DNA of 64,000 nucleotides from Rhizobiales bacterium 63-22 (lineage in GTDB: Bacteria > Pseudomonadota > Alphaproteobacteria > Rhizobiales > Rhizobiaceae), in assembly GCA_001898995.1 (NCBI GenBank), contig MKVZ01000016.1, positions 57,134 through 121,133 of the forward strand, read 5' to 3'. Of this stretch, positions 50,541-60,483 are shown piece after piece (the stretch's first letter is position 1; each line of letters opens with the position of its first letter). Under the pieces are notes generated by a model. The model searched no databases. It was not told the origin of the DNA and saw only the letters and a program-made list of their open reading frames with translations. Position numbers and translations under genes: made by a program.

Positions 50541-50704
50541 ATCGAAATACCTGTCCTGATCCTTGCCGGAGCATTGGTTTCGCGGAAAATTTCCGCGGTC
50601 ATGCCCGAATTTAGAGAAACCGCCAGCGATTCCGGCACTTGCATCCGGCAGCGGAAATTCGGCGCGACACTACGGATCGGCAGGCAAAAGTCAAGTGAGA
50701 AAAG

Positions 50705-51928
50705 TCAGGACCGCCTCCTGCGGAAAAGCAGCCGACCCGCCGCGAACAGCGCATAAGCGGCGAAAAATACGCCGAGCGTGATCGGATATCCCGTCGGGCC
50801 GAACGCATCCATGCCGATGCCGACCGCCTGCGGCCCCACCAGCATGCCGATGGCATAGCAGAAGACGAAGGCGGCATTGGCCGAGGCGAGTTCGCGTCCG
50901 GTCAGTTCCGACCCCAGATGCGCGAGGCCGATCGTGTAAAGGCCGGCCACCACGCCGCCCCAGAGGAACAACACGGCCGCCATGAGATACCATTGCTGCA
51001 ACAGCCAGGGCAGCGCCGCCATGCCGATGAGGCCGGTCACGGCGCAGAAGAGCAGCAGCTTGCGGCGGTCGGACGTGCGGTCGCTGACGAGGCCGAGCGG
51101 TATCTGCATCAGCACGTTGCCGAGGCCGATCATGGTGAGCAGCAGCGCCGCGTCGCCTTCCGGGTAGCCGATACGCGTGCCGAACACCGGAAACAGCGCG
51201 AAGCCGCCGGTTTCCACCGCGCCGAACACGAAGACGGCCATGGTGGCCGTCGGCACGGAGAAGATGAAGGGCAGGAAGGGCACATGCTCGCCTTCCTCGA
51301 AATCGGGGCTGTCGCGCCAGGCGATAAGCACCGGTATCAGCGCCACCATGATGATGGCGAAGCCCACGTAGAAGGGCAGGCCGCCCGCGCTGCCGATCTT
51401 CGAGAACAGCCATGGGCCGAGCGCGAAGCCGAGCGAGAGCGACGTGGAATAGATGCCGAGCACCAGCCCGCGCTTTTCCGGCGGAGCGGAGGCGTTGATC
51501 CAGTATTCCGACAGCACGAACAGCACGGTCAGGGTAAAATGCAGCACGATGCGCAGCGCGAACCATGCCCAGAGCGGCCGGAAGAAATGAAAGCCGAGAA
51601 AGGCCGCGCTTCCGACGATGAGCATCAGGAAAATCGCCTTGACCACGCCGAGCCGTGCGGCGATGGGTGCGGCGAGCGGCGCCGCGACGATGGAGGCGAG
51701 GCCTGCCACCGCCGTGTTGGCGCCGATCAGGCTCGCCGAATGGCCGCGATCTTCCAGCAGCACGCTGAGCAACGGTATGCCGAGGCCGATGGCGGCACCC
51801 ACCGCGCTGATGGTCGCGATGGCAGCCGCCAGCGAACGCCAGTGCATCCGCCCGTCACCCGGCGAACCTTTCGGCGCATTCGTCGATTCCGGGCCGAAAA
51901 AGCCGGCGGGAGGGAATTCTTCCTTCAT
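50705..51928 (-). CDS. Major facilitator superfamily transporter (YcaD-like)
   Basis: 407 residues with twelve membrane segments. The conserved loop between segments 8 and 9 reads LVSDRTSDRRKLLLF. The general pattern resembles YcaD-type putative transporters of unknown substrate. It is the last gene of an apparent minus-strand run rnr-DUF983-NUDIX-MFS, four bases after the NUDIX gene. Its N-terminal ~27 residues are hydrophilic, so the true start might be ATG at the later MHWRSLAAAI (about 51847). Confidence 0.88.
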   Translation of the reverse strand: MKEEFPPAGFFGPESTNAPKGSPGDGRMHWRSLAAAIATISAVGAAIGLGIPLLSVLLEDRGHSASLIGANTAVAGLASIVAAPLAAPIAARLGVVKAIFLMLIVGSAAFLGFHFFRPLWAWFALRIVLHFTLTVLFVLSEYWINASAPPEKRGLVLGIYSTSLSLGFALGPWLFSKIGSAGGLPFYVGFAIIMVALIPVLIAWRDSPDFEEGEHVPFLPFIFSVPTATMAVFVFGAVETGGFALFPVFGTRIGYPEGDAALLLTMIGLGNVLMQIPLGLVSDRTSDRRKLLLFCAVTGLIGMAALPWLLQQWYLMAAVLFLWGGVVAGLYTIGLAHLGSELTGRELASANAAFVFCYAIGMLVGPQAVGIGMDAFGPTGYPITLGVFFAAYALFAAGRLLFRRRRS

Positions 51929-51932
51929 TGGC

Positions 51933-52679
51933 TCAGATCACTTCACGGATGAAGCGGCCGCGCCGCTCATGATAGTGTGTCGCCGGTAATTCCTCCGGCA
52001 ATGCGGGCAGGCCGTCCCGCCAGCGGGCAAGAAGAGCCTGCGCCTCCGCGAGAATGAGCCGTGTGATGCGCGGCGCGTCGAGTTCGTGGGCTTCATCGAG
52101 CGGCATCCAGCCGAGATCCTCCAGTTCGCCGCTCGGCACGAGCGGCTGACGGCCAAGATCGGACTGCACCTCGCAAAACGCGATAAAGAATCGCGTATCG
52201 AAACGGCGCGGATGGCCGGGCGGTGTTATAGCCCGCGCGAAATAGCGCAGTCGAGCGGGGTCGGGCAAGACGCCGCCGCTCAAAAAGGCACGCCATTCCG
52301 CATAATCGCGCAATGGCGCGGATGCGGATGCCGGGCAGGCGATGCGCAGGCCCGTTTCCTCGAAGGTTTCGCGGATGGCGCACAGGCCAAGCGCGCGGGC
52401 GCGGGCGACGGAGGGGCGCGATCCCATGCCGGCGACGAGCTTGCACCGGTCCGCGGCATGCAGTTCGCTGGCCGATGCGACCGAGCTGTCGGACGCGTCG
52501 AGGCTGCCGCCCGGAAAGACGTATTTGCCCGGCATGAAGGCGAGGCCGGCATTGCGCCGCCCCATCAGGACGCGCGGAATCCCGCCGGTGCGGTCGATCA
52601 GGAGCAGCGAGGCGGCGTCGCGCGGACGGCGGACCTTCGCCGGACCGGGCACGGCGGGGGGAGGGGAAAGCTCTGTCAC
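51933..52679 (-). CDS. NUDIX hydrolase (NUDT19-like)
   Basis: 248 residues. The NUDIX box is split: FPGGSLD lies about 45 residues before AIRETFEETGL. An insertion of this sort is characteristic of NUDT19-type CoA/nucleotide pyrophosphatases. The Glu-rich EETG helix gives the metal ligands. GTG start at 52679. The gene lies between the DUF983 and MFS genes with short gaps, in an operon led by rnr. Confidence 0.87.
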   Translation of the reverse strand: MTELSPPPAVPGPAKVRRPRDAASLLLIDRTGGIPRVLMGRRNAGLAFMPGKYVFPGGSLDASDSSVASASELHAADRCKLVAGMGSRPSVARARALGLCAIRETFEETGLRIACPASASAPLRDYAEWRAFLSGGVLPDPARLRYFARAITPPGHPRRFDTRFFIAFCEVQSDLGRQPLVPSGELEDLGWMPLDEAHELDAPRITRLILAEAQALLARWRDGLPALPEELPATHYHERRGRFIREVI

Positions 52680-52689
52680 GAATGTGCGC

Positions 52690-53151
52690 TCAATTTCCCT
52701 CGATGTAATCGTCGTCGGTTTCGCCGCCGAAACCGTGCATCCGCAGCGCCCATTGCAGGCCGATGGTCGCTCCCTTGATCGGTTGCAGCAGTATAAGCGA
52801 CAGAATGAGCGTCAACGGCGCCCAGATCGCCATATGCGCCCAGAGCGGCAGGTCCGTGGTCGCTTCCACGCCCATGAAAGCGCCGACGACGATATGGCCG
52901 ACGACGAGGATCGTGAGATAGGCGGGCAGGTCGTCGGCGCGCTGGGGCGTGTAGTCCTCGCCGCAGACGGCGCACCGGTCCACGGGCTTGACGAAGGCGC
53001 GAAACAGCCGTCCCTCGCCGCAATGCGGACAGCGGCAGCAGAAACCGCGCCGGATGGCCTCGCCTACGTGGCGTTCGGGCTGCGGCGGAGCGGCTTTCTC
53101 GCCGCCGAAAAGCTGCACGTCGCGTGCCGGACCGGCTCCAGCCATGCTCAT
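52690..53151 (-). CDS. DUF983 membrane protein with zinc ribbon
   Basis: 153 residues. Two CxxC pairs (CCRCPHCGEGRLF and DRCAVCGEDY) form a zinc ribbon. Two hydrophobic segments follow (LPAYLTILVVGHIVVGAFMG and MAIWAPLTLILSLILLQPI). This is the standard DUF983 layout, function unknown. ATG 53151 has GGGAGG six bases upstream within the rnr 3' end, so it is coupled to rnr; GTG 53154 is the alternative. Confidence 0.9.
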   Translation of the reverse strand: MSMAGAGPARDVQLFGGEKAAPPQPERHVGEAIRRGFCCRCPHCGEGRLFRAFVKPVDRCAVCGEDYTPQRADDLPAYLTILVVGHIVVGAFMGVEATTDLPLWAHMAIWAPLTLILSLILLQPIKGATIGLQWALRMHGFGGETDDDYIEGN

Positions 53152-55517
53152 CACCGACCTCCCTTCCTGTGGCGGGGAACGCCCGCGGGCTTCCCCTGCC
53201 GTCCCCGTGCCATGCGGCCCGACCGGCCTGCACGGCCAGCCTTGTGATGCGACAGCATCGATCGCGGCATCGGATGCGGTTCGGAAACCATCTCGAAGCG
53301 AAGCGCGCCCGCCACCGGCAGCGCCTCCACCAGCCGCACCGTCACCGTGTCGCCGAGCCGGAAACCTTTTCCGCTCCGCTCGCCGGTGATGGCGTGGTTG
53401 GCCTCATCATATAGAAAATATTCGTGGCCCAAAGTCGAAATCGGCACCAGTCCGTCCGCGCCATATGTCGCAAGATTCACGAACAGGCCGGCGCGGGTGA
53501 CGCCGGTGACGCGGCCCTCATATTCGTCGCCCAGATGCGAGGCGAGGAAATGCGCGATCAGCCGGTCCACCGTCTCGCGCTCGGCCAGCATGGCGCGGCG
53601 CTCGGTGGAGGAGATCAGTGCCGAAATCTCGCCGAGCCGGGCCTCCTCGTCCGTGGTGATTCCGTCCGGGCCGAGCCGTAGCGCCTTGATCAGCGCGCGG
53701 TGCACGATGAGATCGGCGTAGCGGCGGATCGGCGAGGTGAAATGCGCGTAGCGGCGCAAGTGCAGGCCGAAATGGCCAATATTGTCGGGGCTGTATTCGG
53801 CCTGGCTTTGCGTGCGCAGCACCACCTGATTGACCAGTTCCTGCTGGTCCGTGCCCTCCACCGCGGAAAGGATGCGGTTGAACTGCGCGGGCTGCAACTG
53901 CGCGCCCTTGGCGAGGCTCATGTCGAGCGTGCGCAGGAACTCGCGCAGGCTCTCCTGCTTGGCCAGCGCCGGCGCGTCGTGGATGCGGAAGATCAGCGGC
54001 TGATGATGCGCCTCCAGCGTCTCAGCGGCCGAGACGTTGGCCTGAATCATGAATTCCTCGATCATCCTGTGCGCGTCGAGGCGCTCCGGCACGATGACCT
54101 TGTCCACCTTGCCGTCCGGCGTCAGCAGGATTTTCTTCTCCGGCAGGTCCAGCTCCAGCGGCTCGCGCGCGTCGCGGCCGCGCTTCAGCACCTTGTAGGC
54201 GGCCCAGAGCGGCTTCAGCGTGCGGTCGAGAACCGGGGCCGTGGCGTCGTCCGGCGCGCCGTCAATCGCCGCCTGCGCCTGTTGGTAGGCGAGGCGGGCG
54301 GCCGAGCGCATCATAATGCGGTGGAATTTGTGCGACGTCTTGCGCCCCTCGGCGGTGAAGACCATGCGCACCGCCATGGCCGGGCGGTCCTCGTGGCCGC
54401 GCAGCGAGCAGAGGTCGTTGGAGATGCGTTCGGGCAGCATCGGCACGACGCGGTCGGGGAAATAGACCGAATTGCCGCGTTTCAGCGCCTCGCGGTCGAG
54501 CGCAGAGCCGGGGCGCACATAGGCCGAAACGTCGGCGATGGCGACGATGACGACATGGCCGCCGGGATTGTTCGGATCGGTGTCCGGCTCGGCGTAGACC
54601 GCGTCGTCATAGTCCTTGGCGTCGGCCGGATCGATGGTGACGAGCGGGATGTCGCGCCAGTCTTCGCGGTGCTCCATGGTCGCGGGCTTGGCTTCCTCCG
54701 CCTCGCGGATCGTCGCATCGGGGAAGACGTGCGGGATTTCGTGCTCGTGGATGGCGATCATCGACAGCGCCTTCTCGCTGTCGATGGAGCCGACCACCTG
54801 CCGCACGCGGCCATGCGGCAGGCCGTGCCGGCGCGAGGAGGCCAGTTCCACTTCGACCAGATCGCCGCTCTTGGCGTCGCCCAGCGCGCTTGCGTCGAGC
54901 TGCACCTCGGCCTGCTTGCGGTCCACGGGTTCGAGCCGCCATTCGCCACCGGAAAGCTGTCGCAGCACGCCCAGCACCGCGTCGGCGCGGCGCTCCAGCC
55001 GCTTCATCACGCGGGCGGAATAATCCAGCCCGTGGCTGTCGTCGTTGCGGAAGATCTTGGCCAGCACGCGGTCGCCGACGCCCACGGCCGGGCCGCCGTC
55101 GGAGGCCTTGTCGAGCCGCTTGCGGCGGATCAGCACCTGCGGCGCGCCGCCGTGCTGCGCCTCGTCCCATTCGGAAGGCCGGCCGATCAGCCCGCCGTCC
55201 TCGTCGCGCCCGGTGATGTCCAGCACCGCCACCGGCGGCAGGAAGCCGGGCCGCGACAGTTTTCGCGCCCGCTTCTCCACCAGCCCGTCCTCGGCCAGCT
55301 CCTGCAACAGGTGCTTGAGATAGATGCGCCCGTCGCCCTTGATGTTGAAGGCCTTGGCGATCTCGCGCTTGCCGGCGCGGTCGGGATTTTCCTCGATATA
55401 TTGGAGGACCTGCTCCCGCGTCGGCATGAAGGCGGGGTCGCTGGAGCCGGCTTTGGCGGCGCGCCGTTCCGTCCGCGCGGAACGTCCGGTTTCGGCATTG
55501 GGGAAACGGCGGGCCAA
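53151..55517 (-). CDS. rnr: Ribonuclease R
   Basis: 788 residues of the RNase II/R family: an N-terminal helix-turn-helix (about 30-90) followed by cold-shock-like domains. The RNB catalytic domain shows TIDPADAKDYDDAVYAE with the metal-binding aspartates, RYAHFTSPIRRYADLIVHRAL near its end, and a C-terminal S1 domain (DEYEGRVTGVTRAGLFVNL). It degrades structured RNA 3' to 5'. The start is TTG 55517, decided by AGAGGAG six bases upstream. First gene of the rnr-DUF983-NUDIX-MFS run. Confidence 0.95.
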   Translation of the reverse strand: MARRFPNAETGRSARTERRAAKAGSSDPAFMPTREQVLQYIEENPDRAGKREIAKAFNIKGDGRIYLKHLLQELAEDGLVEKRARKLSRPGFLPPVAVLDITGRDEDGGLIGRPSEWDEAQHGGAPQVLIRRKRLDKASDGGPAVGVGDRVLAKIFRNDDSHGLDYSARVMKRLERRADAVLGVLRQLSGGEWRLEPVDRKQAEVQLDASALGDAKSGDLVEVELASSRRHGLPHGRVRQVVGSIDSEKALSMIAIHEHEIPHVFPDATIREAEEAKPATMEHREDWRDIPLVTIDPADAKDYDDAVYAEPDTDPNNPGGHVVIVAIADVSAYVRPGSALDREALKRGNSVYFPDRVVPMLPERISNDLCSLRGHEDRPAMAVRMVFTAEGRKTSHKFHRIMMRSAARLAYQQAQAAIDGAPDDATAPVLDRTLKPLWAAYKVLKRGRDAREPLELDLPEKKILLTPDGKVDKVIVPERLDAHRMIEEFMIQANVSAAETLEAHHQPLIFRIHDAPALAKQESLREFLRTLDMSLAKGAQLQPAQFNRILSAVEGTDQQELVNQVVLRTQSQAEYSPDNIGHFGLHLRRYAHFTSPIRRYADLIVHRALIKALRLGPDGITTDEEARLGEISALISSTERRAMLAERETVDRLIAHFLASHLGDEYEGRVTGVTRAGLFVNLATYGADGLVPISTLGHEYFLYDEANHAITGERSGKGFRLGDTVTVRLVEALPVAGALRFEMVSEPHPMPRSMLSHHKAGRAGRSGRMARGRQGKPAGVPRHRKGGR

Positions 55518-55540
55518 GGCTTACTCCTCTGCGGCGATCT

Positions 55541-55641
55541 AAAGCGCGCCGCGATCTCATCGATCGCTTTTCGCGCTTTAAGTCTTTGTTTTTACCGCAT
55601 TTATGCGACGCCGAACGTTTCCGTTCGGCTGCAAAATGCTT
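55541..55641. repeat. Extragenic palindromic element between topA and rnr
   Basis: AAAGCGCG and CGCGCTTT arms flank a GCGATC/GATCGC core (about 55541-55580). Then TCTTTGTTTTTACCGCAT, a GCCGAACG/CGTTCGGC hairpin and TGCTTTAG run into the topA stop. The first part matches 16022-16035 and the TCTTTGTTTT block is shared with the elements at 16022 and 45802. Confidence 0.72.
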
Positions 55642-58262
55642 TAGCTCTTCGACTTCGCCGCCGGCTTCTTGGCGGCGGCTTTCTTCGCGGGGGCCTTTTT
55701 CTCGGCCGTCTTCTTCTCAGTAGCGGCCTTGCGAACCGGGGCCTTCTTGGCCTTGGCTGAACCGCCCTTGGCGGCGATCAGCGCCAGCGCCTCTTCCATG
55801 GTCACGCCGGCCGGGTCCTTGCCCTTGGGCAGCGTCGCGTTGACCTTGCCCCAATTGACGTAAGGTCCATAGCGGCCGTCGCGCACGGTGATCGCGCCGC
55901 CGTCCGGGTGGTCGCCCAGGGTCGCCAGCGCCGCAGGCGTCGAGCGCCCGCGTCCGCCGCCCTTCGACTGCTTGTCGGCGAGCACCGACACGGCGCGGTT
56001 GAGGCCGACGGAGAACACTTCCTCGGCGTTCTCCAGATTGGCGAAGGTTCCGTCATGGCTGACATAGGGGCCGTAGCGGCCGATGCCGGCGGAAATCATC
56101 TTGCCGGTCTCGGGATGCTGGCCGATGTCGCGCGGCAGCGACAATAGCGCCACAGCCTTTTCATGGTCGATCGTGTCGAGCGTCCAGCCCTTGGGCAGGC
56201 TGGCGCGCTTGGCCTCCTTGCCTTCGCCGCGCTGGATATAGGGGCCGAAGCGGCCGGTGCGCGCGGTGATCTCCTCGCCGGTGAACGGGTCCTTGCCGAG
56301 CGACTTCGGCTCGTCCGCGGCCGAGGCCTCGCCATTGGCGTCGCCGCCCAGTTGCCGGGTGTATTTGCATTCCGGGTAGTTGGAGCAGCCGACGAAAGCG
56401 CCGTATTTGCCGAGCTTGAGCGACAGCGTGCCGGTGCCGCAGGTGGGACAGGCGCGGGGATCGCCGCCGTCCTCGCGCGCCGGGAACACCAGCGGGGCCA
56501 GTTCCTCGTTCAGCGCGTCGAGCACATTGGTGACGCGCAATTCCTTGATGTCGTCGACCGAGCCGGAGAAATCGCGCCAGAAATCGCGCAGCACGTCCTT
56601 CCACGACAGTTTGCCGTCGGAGATGAGGTCGAGTTTCTCCTCGAGGTCCGCCGTGAAGTCGTATTCGACATAGCGCTCGAAGAAGCTTTCGAGGAAGGCG
56701 GTGACCAGACGGCCCTTGGCTTCCGGGATCAGCTTGCGCTTGTCGATGACGATATATTCGCGGTCGCGCAGCGTGGCGAGCGTGGCGGCGTAGGTGGACG
56801 GCCGGCCGATGCCAAGCTCCTCCATCTTCTTGATGAGCGTGGCTTCAGAATAGCGCGGCGGCGGCTCGGTCGAGTGCTGGGTGGCGTCGATCTTCTCGCG
56901 CGCCAGCGCCTCGCCGGAGCGGATTTCCGGCAGCTTCGCGCTGTCCTCGTCGTCGTCCTCTTCCTCGCGATGGTCCATATAGGCGGCGAGGAAGCCGTCG
57001 AATTTCGTCACCGAGCCGGTGGCGCGCAGCATGGCCTTGCGGGAGCCGCTGGTCGCCTCAATGTCGACCGTGGTGCGCTCGATGTCGGCGGCCTGCATCT
57101 GGCTGGCGATGGCGCGCTTCCAGATCAGCTCGTAAAGCCGCGCCTGATCGGGATCGAGGAAGCCGCGCACGTCCCTGGGATGGCGCGAGAAGTCGGTCGG
57201 GCGGATCGCCTCGTGCGCTTCCTGCGCGTTCTTGGCCTTGCTCGAGTAGTAGCGCGGCTTTTCCGGCACGTATTTCGCGCCGAAGCTCTTGCCGATGGCG
57301 TCGCGGGCGGCGTTGATCGCCTCGGGGGCCATCTGCACGCCGTCGGTACGCATATAGGTGATGAGGCCGGCGGTCTCGCCGCCGATGTCGACGCCTTCAT
57401 AGAGCCGCTGCGCCACCTGCATGGTGCGCGAGGCCGAGAAGCCGAGCTGGCCCGACGCCGCCTGCTGCAAGGTGGAGGTGGTGAAGGGCGGGCCGGGATT
57501 GCGCTTGGTGGGCTTGGCCTCGACCGAGACGGCCTTGAAGCTGGCGCTCTCCAGCATCGCCTTGATGGAGCCGGCCTGCTCGCCGTTCTTGATGTCGAGC
57601 TTGCCGAGGCGCTTGCCGTCCAGCGCGGTGAGGCGGGCGGTGAAGGCGTCGTCGCGCGGCGTCTTCAGGATGGCGGCGATGTTCCAGTATTCCTCGCGGA
57701 CGAAGCGCTCGATCTCGGCCTCGCGGTCGCAGACGAGGCGCAGCGCCACCGACTGCACGCGGCCGGCCGAGCGCGCGCCCGGCAGCTTGCGCCACAGCAC
57801 CGGCGACAGCGTGAAGCCGACCAGATAATCGAGCGCGCGGCGCGCCAGATAGGCGTCGACCAGCGGTTCGTCGATGTCGCGCGGGTGGGCGATGGCGTCG
57901 AGCACCGCCTTCTTGGTGATGGCGTTGAAGGCCACGCGCTGCACGGTCTTGCCGGCGAGCGCTTTCTTCTGCCGCAGCACTTCCAGCACATGCCACGAAA
58001 TGGCCTCGCCCTCGCGATCCGGGTCGGTCGCGAGGATGAGGCCGTCGGACTCCTTCAGCGCCTTGACGATGTCGGACAGCCGCTTGGAGGAGTTGCTGTC
58101 CACCTCCCACGACATGGCGAAATCCTCGTCCGGGCGCACCGAGCCGTCCTTGGCCGGCAGGTCGCGCACATGGCCGAAGGAGGCCAGAACCTTATAGTTC
58201 GAGCCGAGATATTTGTTGATGGTCTTGGCCTTGGCAGGCGATTCGACGACGACGACGTTCAT
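55641..58262 (-). CDS. topA: DNA topoisomerase I
   Basis: 873 residues. The N-terminal TOPRIM domain begins VVVVESPAKAKTINKYLG. The catalytic tyrosine is in GLITYMRTDGVQM. One C4 zinc finger (CPTCGTGTLS and GCSNYPEC) is followed by several C-terminal repeats with GRYGPYV-type motifs. A Lys/Ala-rich tail (KKAPAKKAAAKKPAAKSKS) probably binds DNA. ATG 58262 gives the family start MNVVVVESPAKA. The enzyme relaxes negative supercoils. Confidence 0.97.
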   Translation of the reverse strand: MNVVVVESPAKAKTINKYLGSNYKVLASFGHVRDLPAKDGSVRPDEDFAMSWEVDSNSSKRLSDIVKALKESDGLILATDPDREGEAISWHVLEVLRQKKALAGKTVQRVAFNAITKKAVLDAIAHPRDIDEPLVDAYLARRALDYLVGFTLSPVLWRKLPGARSAGRVQSVALRLVCDREAEIERFVREEYWNIAAILKTPRDDAFTARLTALDGKRLGKLDIKNGEQAGSIKAMLESASFKAVSVEAKPTKRNPGPPFTTSTLQQAASGQLGFSASRTMQVAQRLYEGVDIGGETAGLITYMRTDGVQMAPEAINAARDAIGKSFGAKYVPEKPRYYSSKAKNAQEAHEAIRPTDFSRHPRDVRGFLDPDQARLYELIWKRAIASQMQAADIERTTVDIEATSGSRKAMLRATGSVTKFDGFLAAYMDHREEEDDDEDSAKLPEIRSGEALAREKIDATQHSTEPPPRYSEATLIKKMEELGIGRPSTYAATLATLRDREYIVIDKRKLIPEAKGRLVTAFLESFFERYVEYDFTADLEEKLDLISDGKLSWKDVLRDFWRDFSGSVDDIKELRVTNVLDALNEELAPLVFPAREDGGDPRACPTCGTGTLSLKLGKYGAFVGCSNYPECKYTRQLGGDANGEASAADEPKSLGKDPFTGEEITARTGRFGPYIQRGEGKEAKRASLPKGWTLDTIDHEKAVALLSLPRDIGQHPETGKMISAGIGRYGPYVSHDGTFANLENAEEVFSVGLNRAVSVLADKQSKGGGRGRSTPAALATLGDHPDGGAITVRDGRYGPYVNWGKVNATLPKGKDPAGVTMEEALALIAAKGGSAKAKKAPVRKAATEKKTAEKKAPAKKAAAKKPAAKSKS

Positions 58263-58517
58263 GTAAGGCAGCCTAAATTCGCGTATCGTGAAGGCAAATC
58301 GCCTCCCTGCCGCGTGGAACAAATTGCCTTTCACATGAACAGAGGGCGGCGTTTGGTCAAGGGCGGGGCATAAAAAATTGGCAAATACAACCCTTGAGTG
58401 CATTTTTTATTTACGAAGCTTCTGGTAGATTGACGGCAAGTCAACTGTCAAAGAGGCCAGTCATCCATATTAAAGACTTTCTAATTGAGCAATTTATCTT
58501 GATGCTTCGGGGGAAAC

Positions 58518-58775
58518 ATGAATCACAGCAGAAATTCCGATTCAGAAGTATTAGTATATATTGAAAAAATGCTCGGAGAATTGAGTACGCTCGCCAAGGG
58601 GGCTCGCTGTTCGTTGCTTGCCTATATGATCGCCATGGCTTCGCAGGAGGCGCACGACCGTATCGAAGCAGGGCAGAAAGCGGGCGCAGGCCCCGTTACA
58701 CATCGGGCCGGAGCGCGACCTGATTGCCGGGATAGCGAACGAGTCGGCCGGCGAGATCGAGTTCGAGCAGGATGA
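58518..58775 (+). CDS. Small conserved-looking protein, function unknown
   Basis: 85 residues. Not assigned to a named family. The N-terminal part (EVLVYIEKMLGELSTLAKGA followed by LLAYMIAMASQEAHD) looks like a short amphipathic helical protein of a kind found near Rhizobiales topA/dprA. A GGGGGAAAC site precedes the ATG. The last ~25 residues are Arg-rich and lie antisense to the dprA 3' end, so that tail may be poorly conserved. The gap 58263-58517 upstream is AT-rich and contains TTGACG near 58429. Confidence 0.6.
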   Translation: MNHSRNSDSEVLVYIEKMLGELSTLAKGARCSLLAYMIAMASQEAHDRIEAGQKAGAGPVTHRAGARPDCRDSERVGRRDRVRAG

Positions 58776-59862
58776 GATGAACCTGTCCGGCCTCGATGCC
58801 CGTATGGCGAAGCAGGCTGTCCACGTCCACGGGGCTTGGGCCGAGTGCGTCGATCACGGCATGGCGCTCGTCGTCCGTGGTCAGCACGGGCGGCTCGTCC
58901 GCGATCTCGTCCAGGCCGGCAAGGAGATCGCCCTGTCCGGAGACGGTCAAAGCCGCATCGCGCGGGCCGGCGAGCGGCATCAGCGCCTCCACGATGTCGG
59001 CGGCGCCCGTCACCAGCGTCGCGCCCTGCTTGATGAGCGCGTTGGTGCCCCGCGCGCGCGGATCGAGCGGCGATCCCGGCACGGCGAAGACGGTGCGGCC
59101 CATCTCGCCCGCCATGCGCGCGGAGATGAGCGAGCCGGAGCGTTCCGCCGCCTCGATCACGACAAGGCCGAGCGCAAGCCCCGCAATGATGCGGTTGCGG
59201 CGCGGAAAATCGCGGGCGCGGGGCTCCGCGCCCATCGGCATTTCGGTGACGAGCGCACCGCCCGCCTCGGGAATGGCGCGGTAGAGCGGCAGGTTTTCCG
59301 GCGGATAGGGCCGGTCCAGCCCGCCGGCCAGCACCGCCACGGTGCCGCTCGCGAGGCTCGCCCGGTGCGCGGCCGCGTCGATGCCGCGTGCAAGGCCGGA
59401 GATCACCGCAAAGCCGGCCTCGCCCAGATCGCGCGCCAGCCGCTCGGTGAAGCGTGCGCCCGCCACGGAGGCGTTGCGCGAACCGACGATGGCGACGGGC
59501 GGCTTGTGAAAGACGCCGACATCGCCCTTTACGGTGACGAGCGGCGGCGGGTTCTCGCAGTTTTTCAGTTGCGGCGGATAATCCGGCTCGCCCATGCCGA
59601 CGAGCCGCGCGCCCACGCGCGCGATGGCCTCCATCTCGCGCTCGGCCTCGTCCAGCGGCATGGCGCGGACGGGCCGCGTGCCGCCGCCCCTGATATTGAG
59701 GTCGGGCAGCATTTCCAGCGCATTGGCGGCGGAACCGCAGAACAGGATCAGGTCGCGGAAAGTGACGGGGCCGATATTGTCGGTGCGGATGAGGCGCAGC
59801 CAGTTGAGCCGCTGGCGGTCGGAAAGGCGAATACCGTTTTTCGGCTCCGCACCTTCTTTCAC
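58696..59862 (-). CDS. dprA: DNA-processing protein DprA
   Basis: 388 residues. A helical N-terminal region is followed by the extended Rossmann core with [31 protein letters not shown] and [21 protein letters not shown]-terminal winged-helix-like domain (about 320-385) completes it. It loads RecA onto incoming single-stranded DNA in transformation. The GTG at 59862 overlaps the plsY stop (GTGA). The 3' end overlaps the small plus-strand gene by 80 bases. Confidence 0.94.
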   Translation of the reverse strand: MKEGAEPKNGIRLSDRQRLNWLRLIRTDNIGPVTFRDLILFCGSAANALEMLPDLNIRGGGTRPVRAMPLDEAEREMEAIARVGARLVGMGEPDYPPQLKNCENPPPLVTVKGDVGVFHKPPVAIVGSRNASVAGARFTERLARDLGEAGFAVISGLARGIDAAAHRASLASGTVAVLAGGLDRPYPPENLPLYRAIPEAGGALVTEMPMGAEPRARDFPRRNRIIAGLALGLVVIEAAERSGSLISARMAGEMGRTVFAVPGSPLDPRARGTNALIKQGATLVTGAADIVEALMPLAGPRDAALTVSGQGDLLAGLDEIADEPPVLTTDDERHAVIDALGPSPVDVDSLLRHTGIEAGQVHLILLELDLAGRLVRYPGNQVALRPDV

Positions 59863-60467
59863 CCCTTGGCTCCGATCTTGCTCTCGGTGCCGGCGAGAAG
59901 CCGCCTGATATTGGCGTGATGCTTGATGAAGATGATGATCGTCAGCACCGTAAACAGCACCGCGATGGCGTGGTCGCCGTGCGCATAGAGCGCGATGGTG
60001 GTGAGGACGCAGGCGACCAGCGCGGAGAGCGACGAATAGCGCGTCAGGAACGCGCAGACGATCCAGACGACGGCGAAGACCAGCGCGCCCGGCCACGCAA
60101 GGCCGATCAGGACGCCGAGATAGGTGGCGACGCCCTTGCCGCCCTTGAAGCCGATCCAGACCGGAAACAGATGCCCGATGAACGCCCCGAAACCGGCGGC
60201 GATGGCCGCAGCCTCGCCACCGAAACGGCCGGCGATCAGCACGGCGGCCGTGCCTTTCAGCGCGTCGAGCACAAGGGTTCCGGCGGCCAGCTTCTTGTTG
60301 CCGGTGCGCAGCACGTTGGTCGCGCCGATATTGCCGGAGCCGATGGAACGCACGTCGCCCAGCCCCGCCATGCGGGTGAGGATCAGCCCGAAGGGGATGG
60401 AGCCGAGCAGATAGCCGAAGATCAGGGCTACCAGAACCGCGACGCTGAAAAAGTCCGATCCGCCCAT
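59859..60467 (-). CDS. plsY: Acyl-phosphate:glycerol-3-phosphate acyltransferase PlsY
   Basis: 202-residue inner-membrane protein with about five segments. Family motifs: [19 protein letters not shown] followed by [15 protein letters not shown], then [19 protein letters not shown] and [17 protein letters not shown]. It transfers the acyl group from acyl phosphate to glycerol-3-phosphate to start phospholipid synthesis. It sits between the PyrC'-like gene (16 bases upstream) and dprA, and is probably co-transcribed with pyrB. Confidence 0.96.
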   Translation of the reverse strand: MGGSDFFSVAVLVALIFGYLLGSIPFGLILTRMAGLGDVRSIGSGNIGATNVLRTGNKKLAAGTLVLDALKGTAAVLIAGRFGGEAAAIAAGFGAFIGHLFPVWIGFKGGKGVATYLGVLIGLAWPGALVFAVVWIVCAFLTRYSSLSALVACVLTTIALYAHGDHAIAVLFTVLTIIIFIKHHANIRRLLAGTESKIGAKG

Positions 60468-60483
60468 GGATGCCCCCTTCGCT

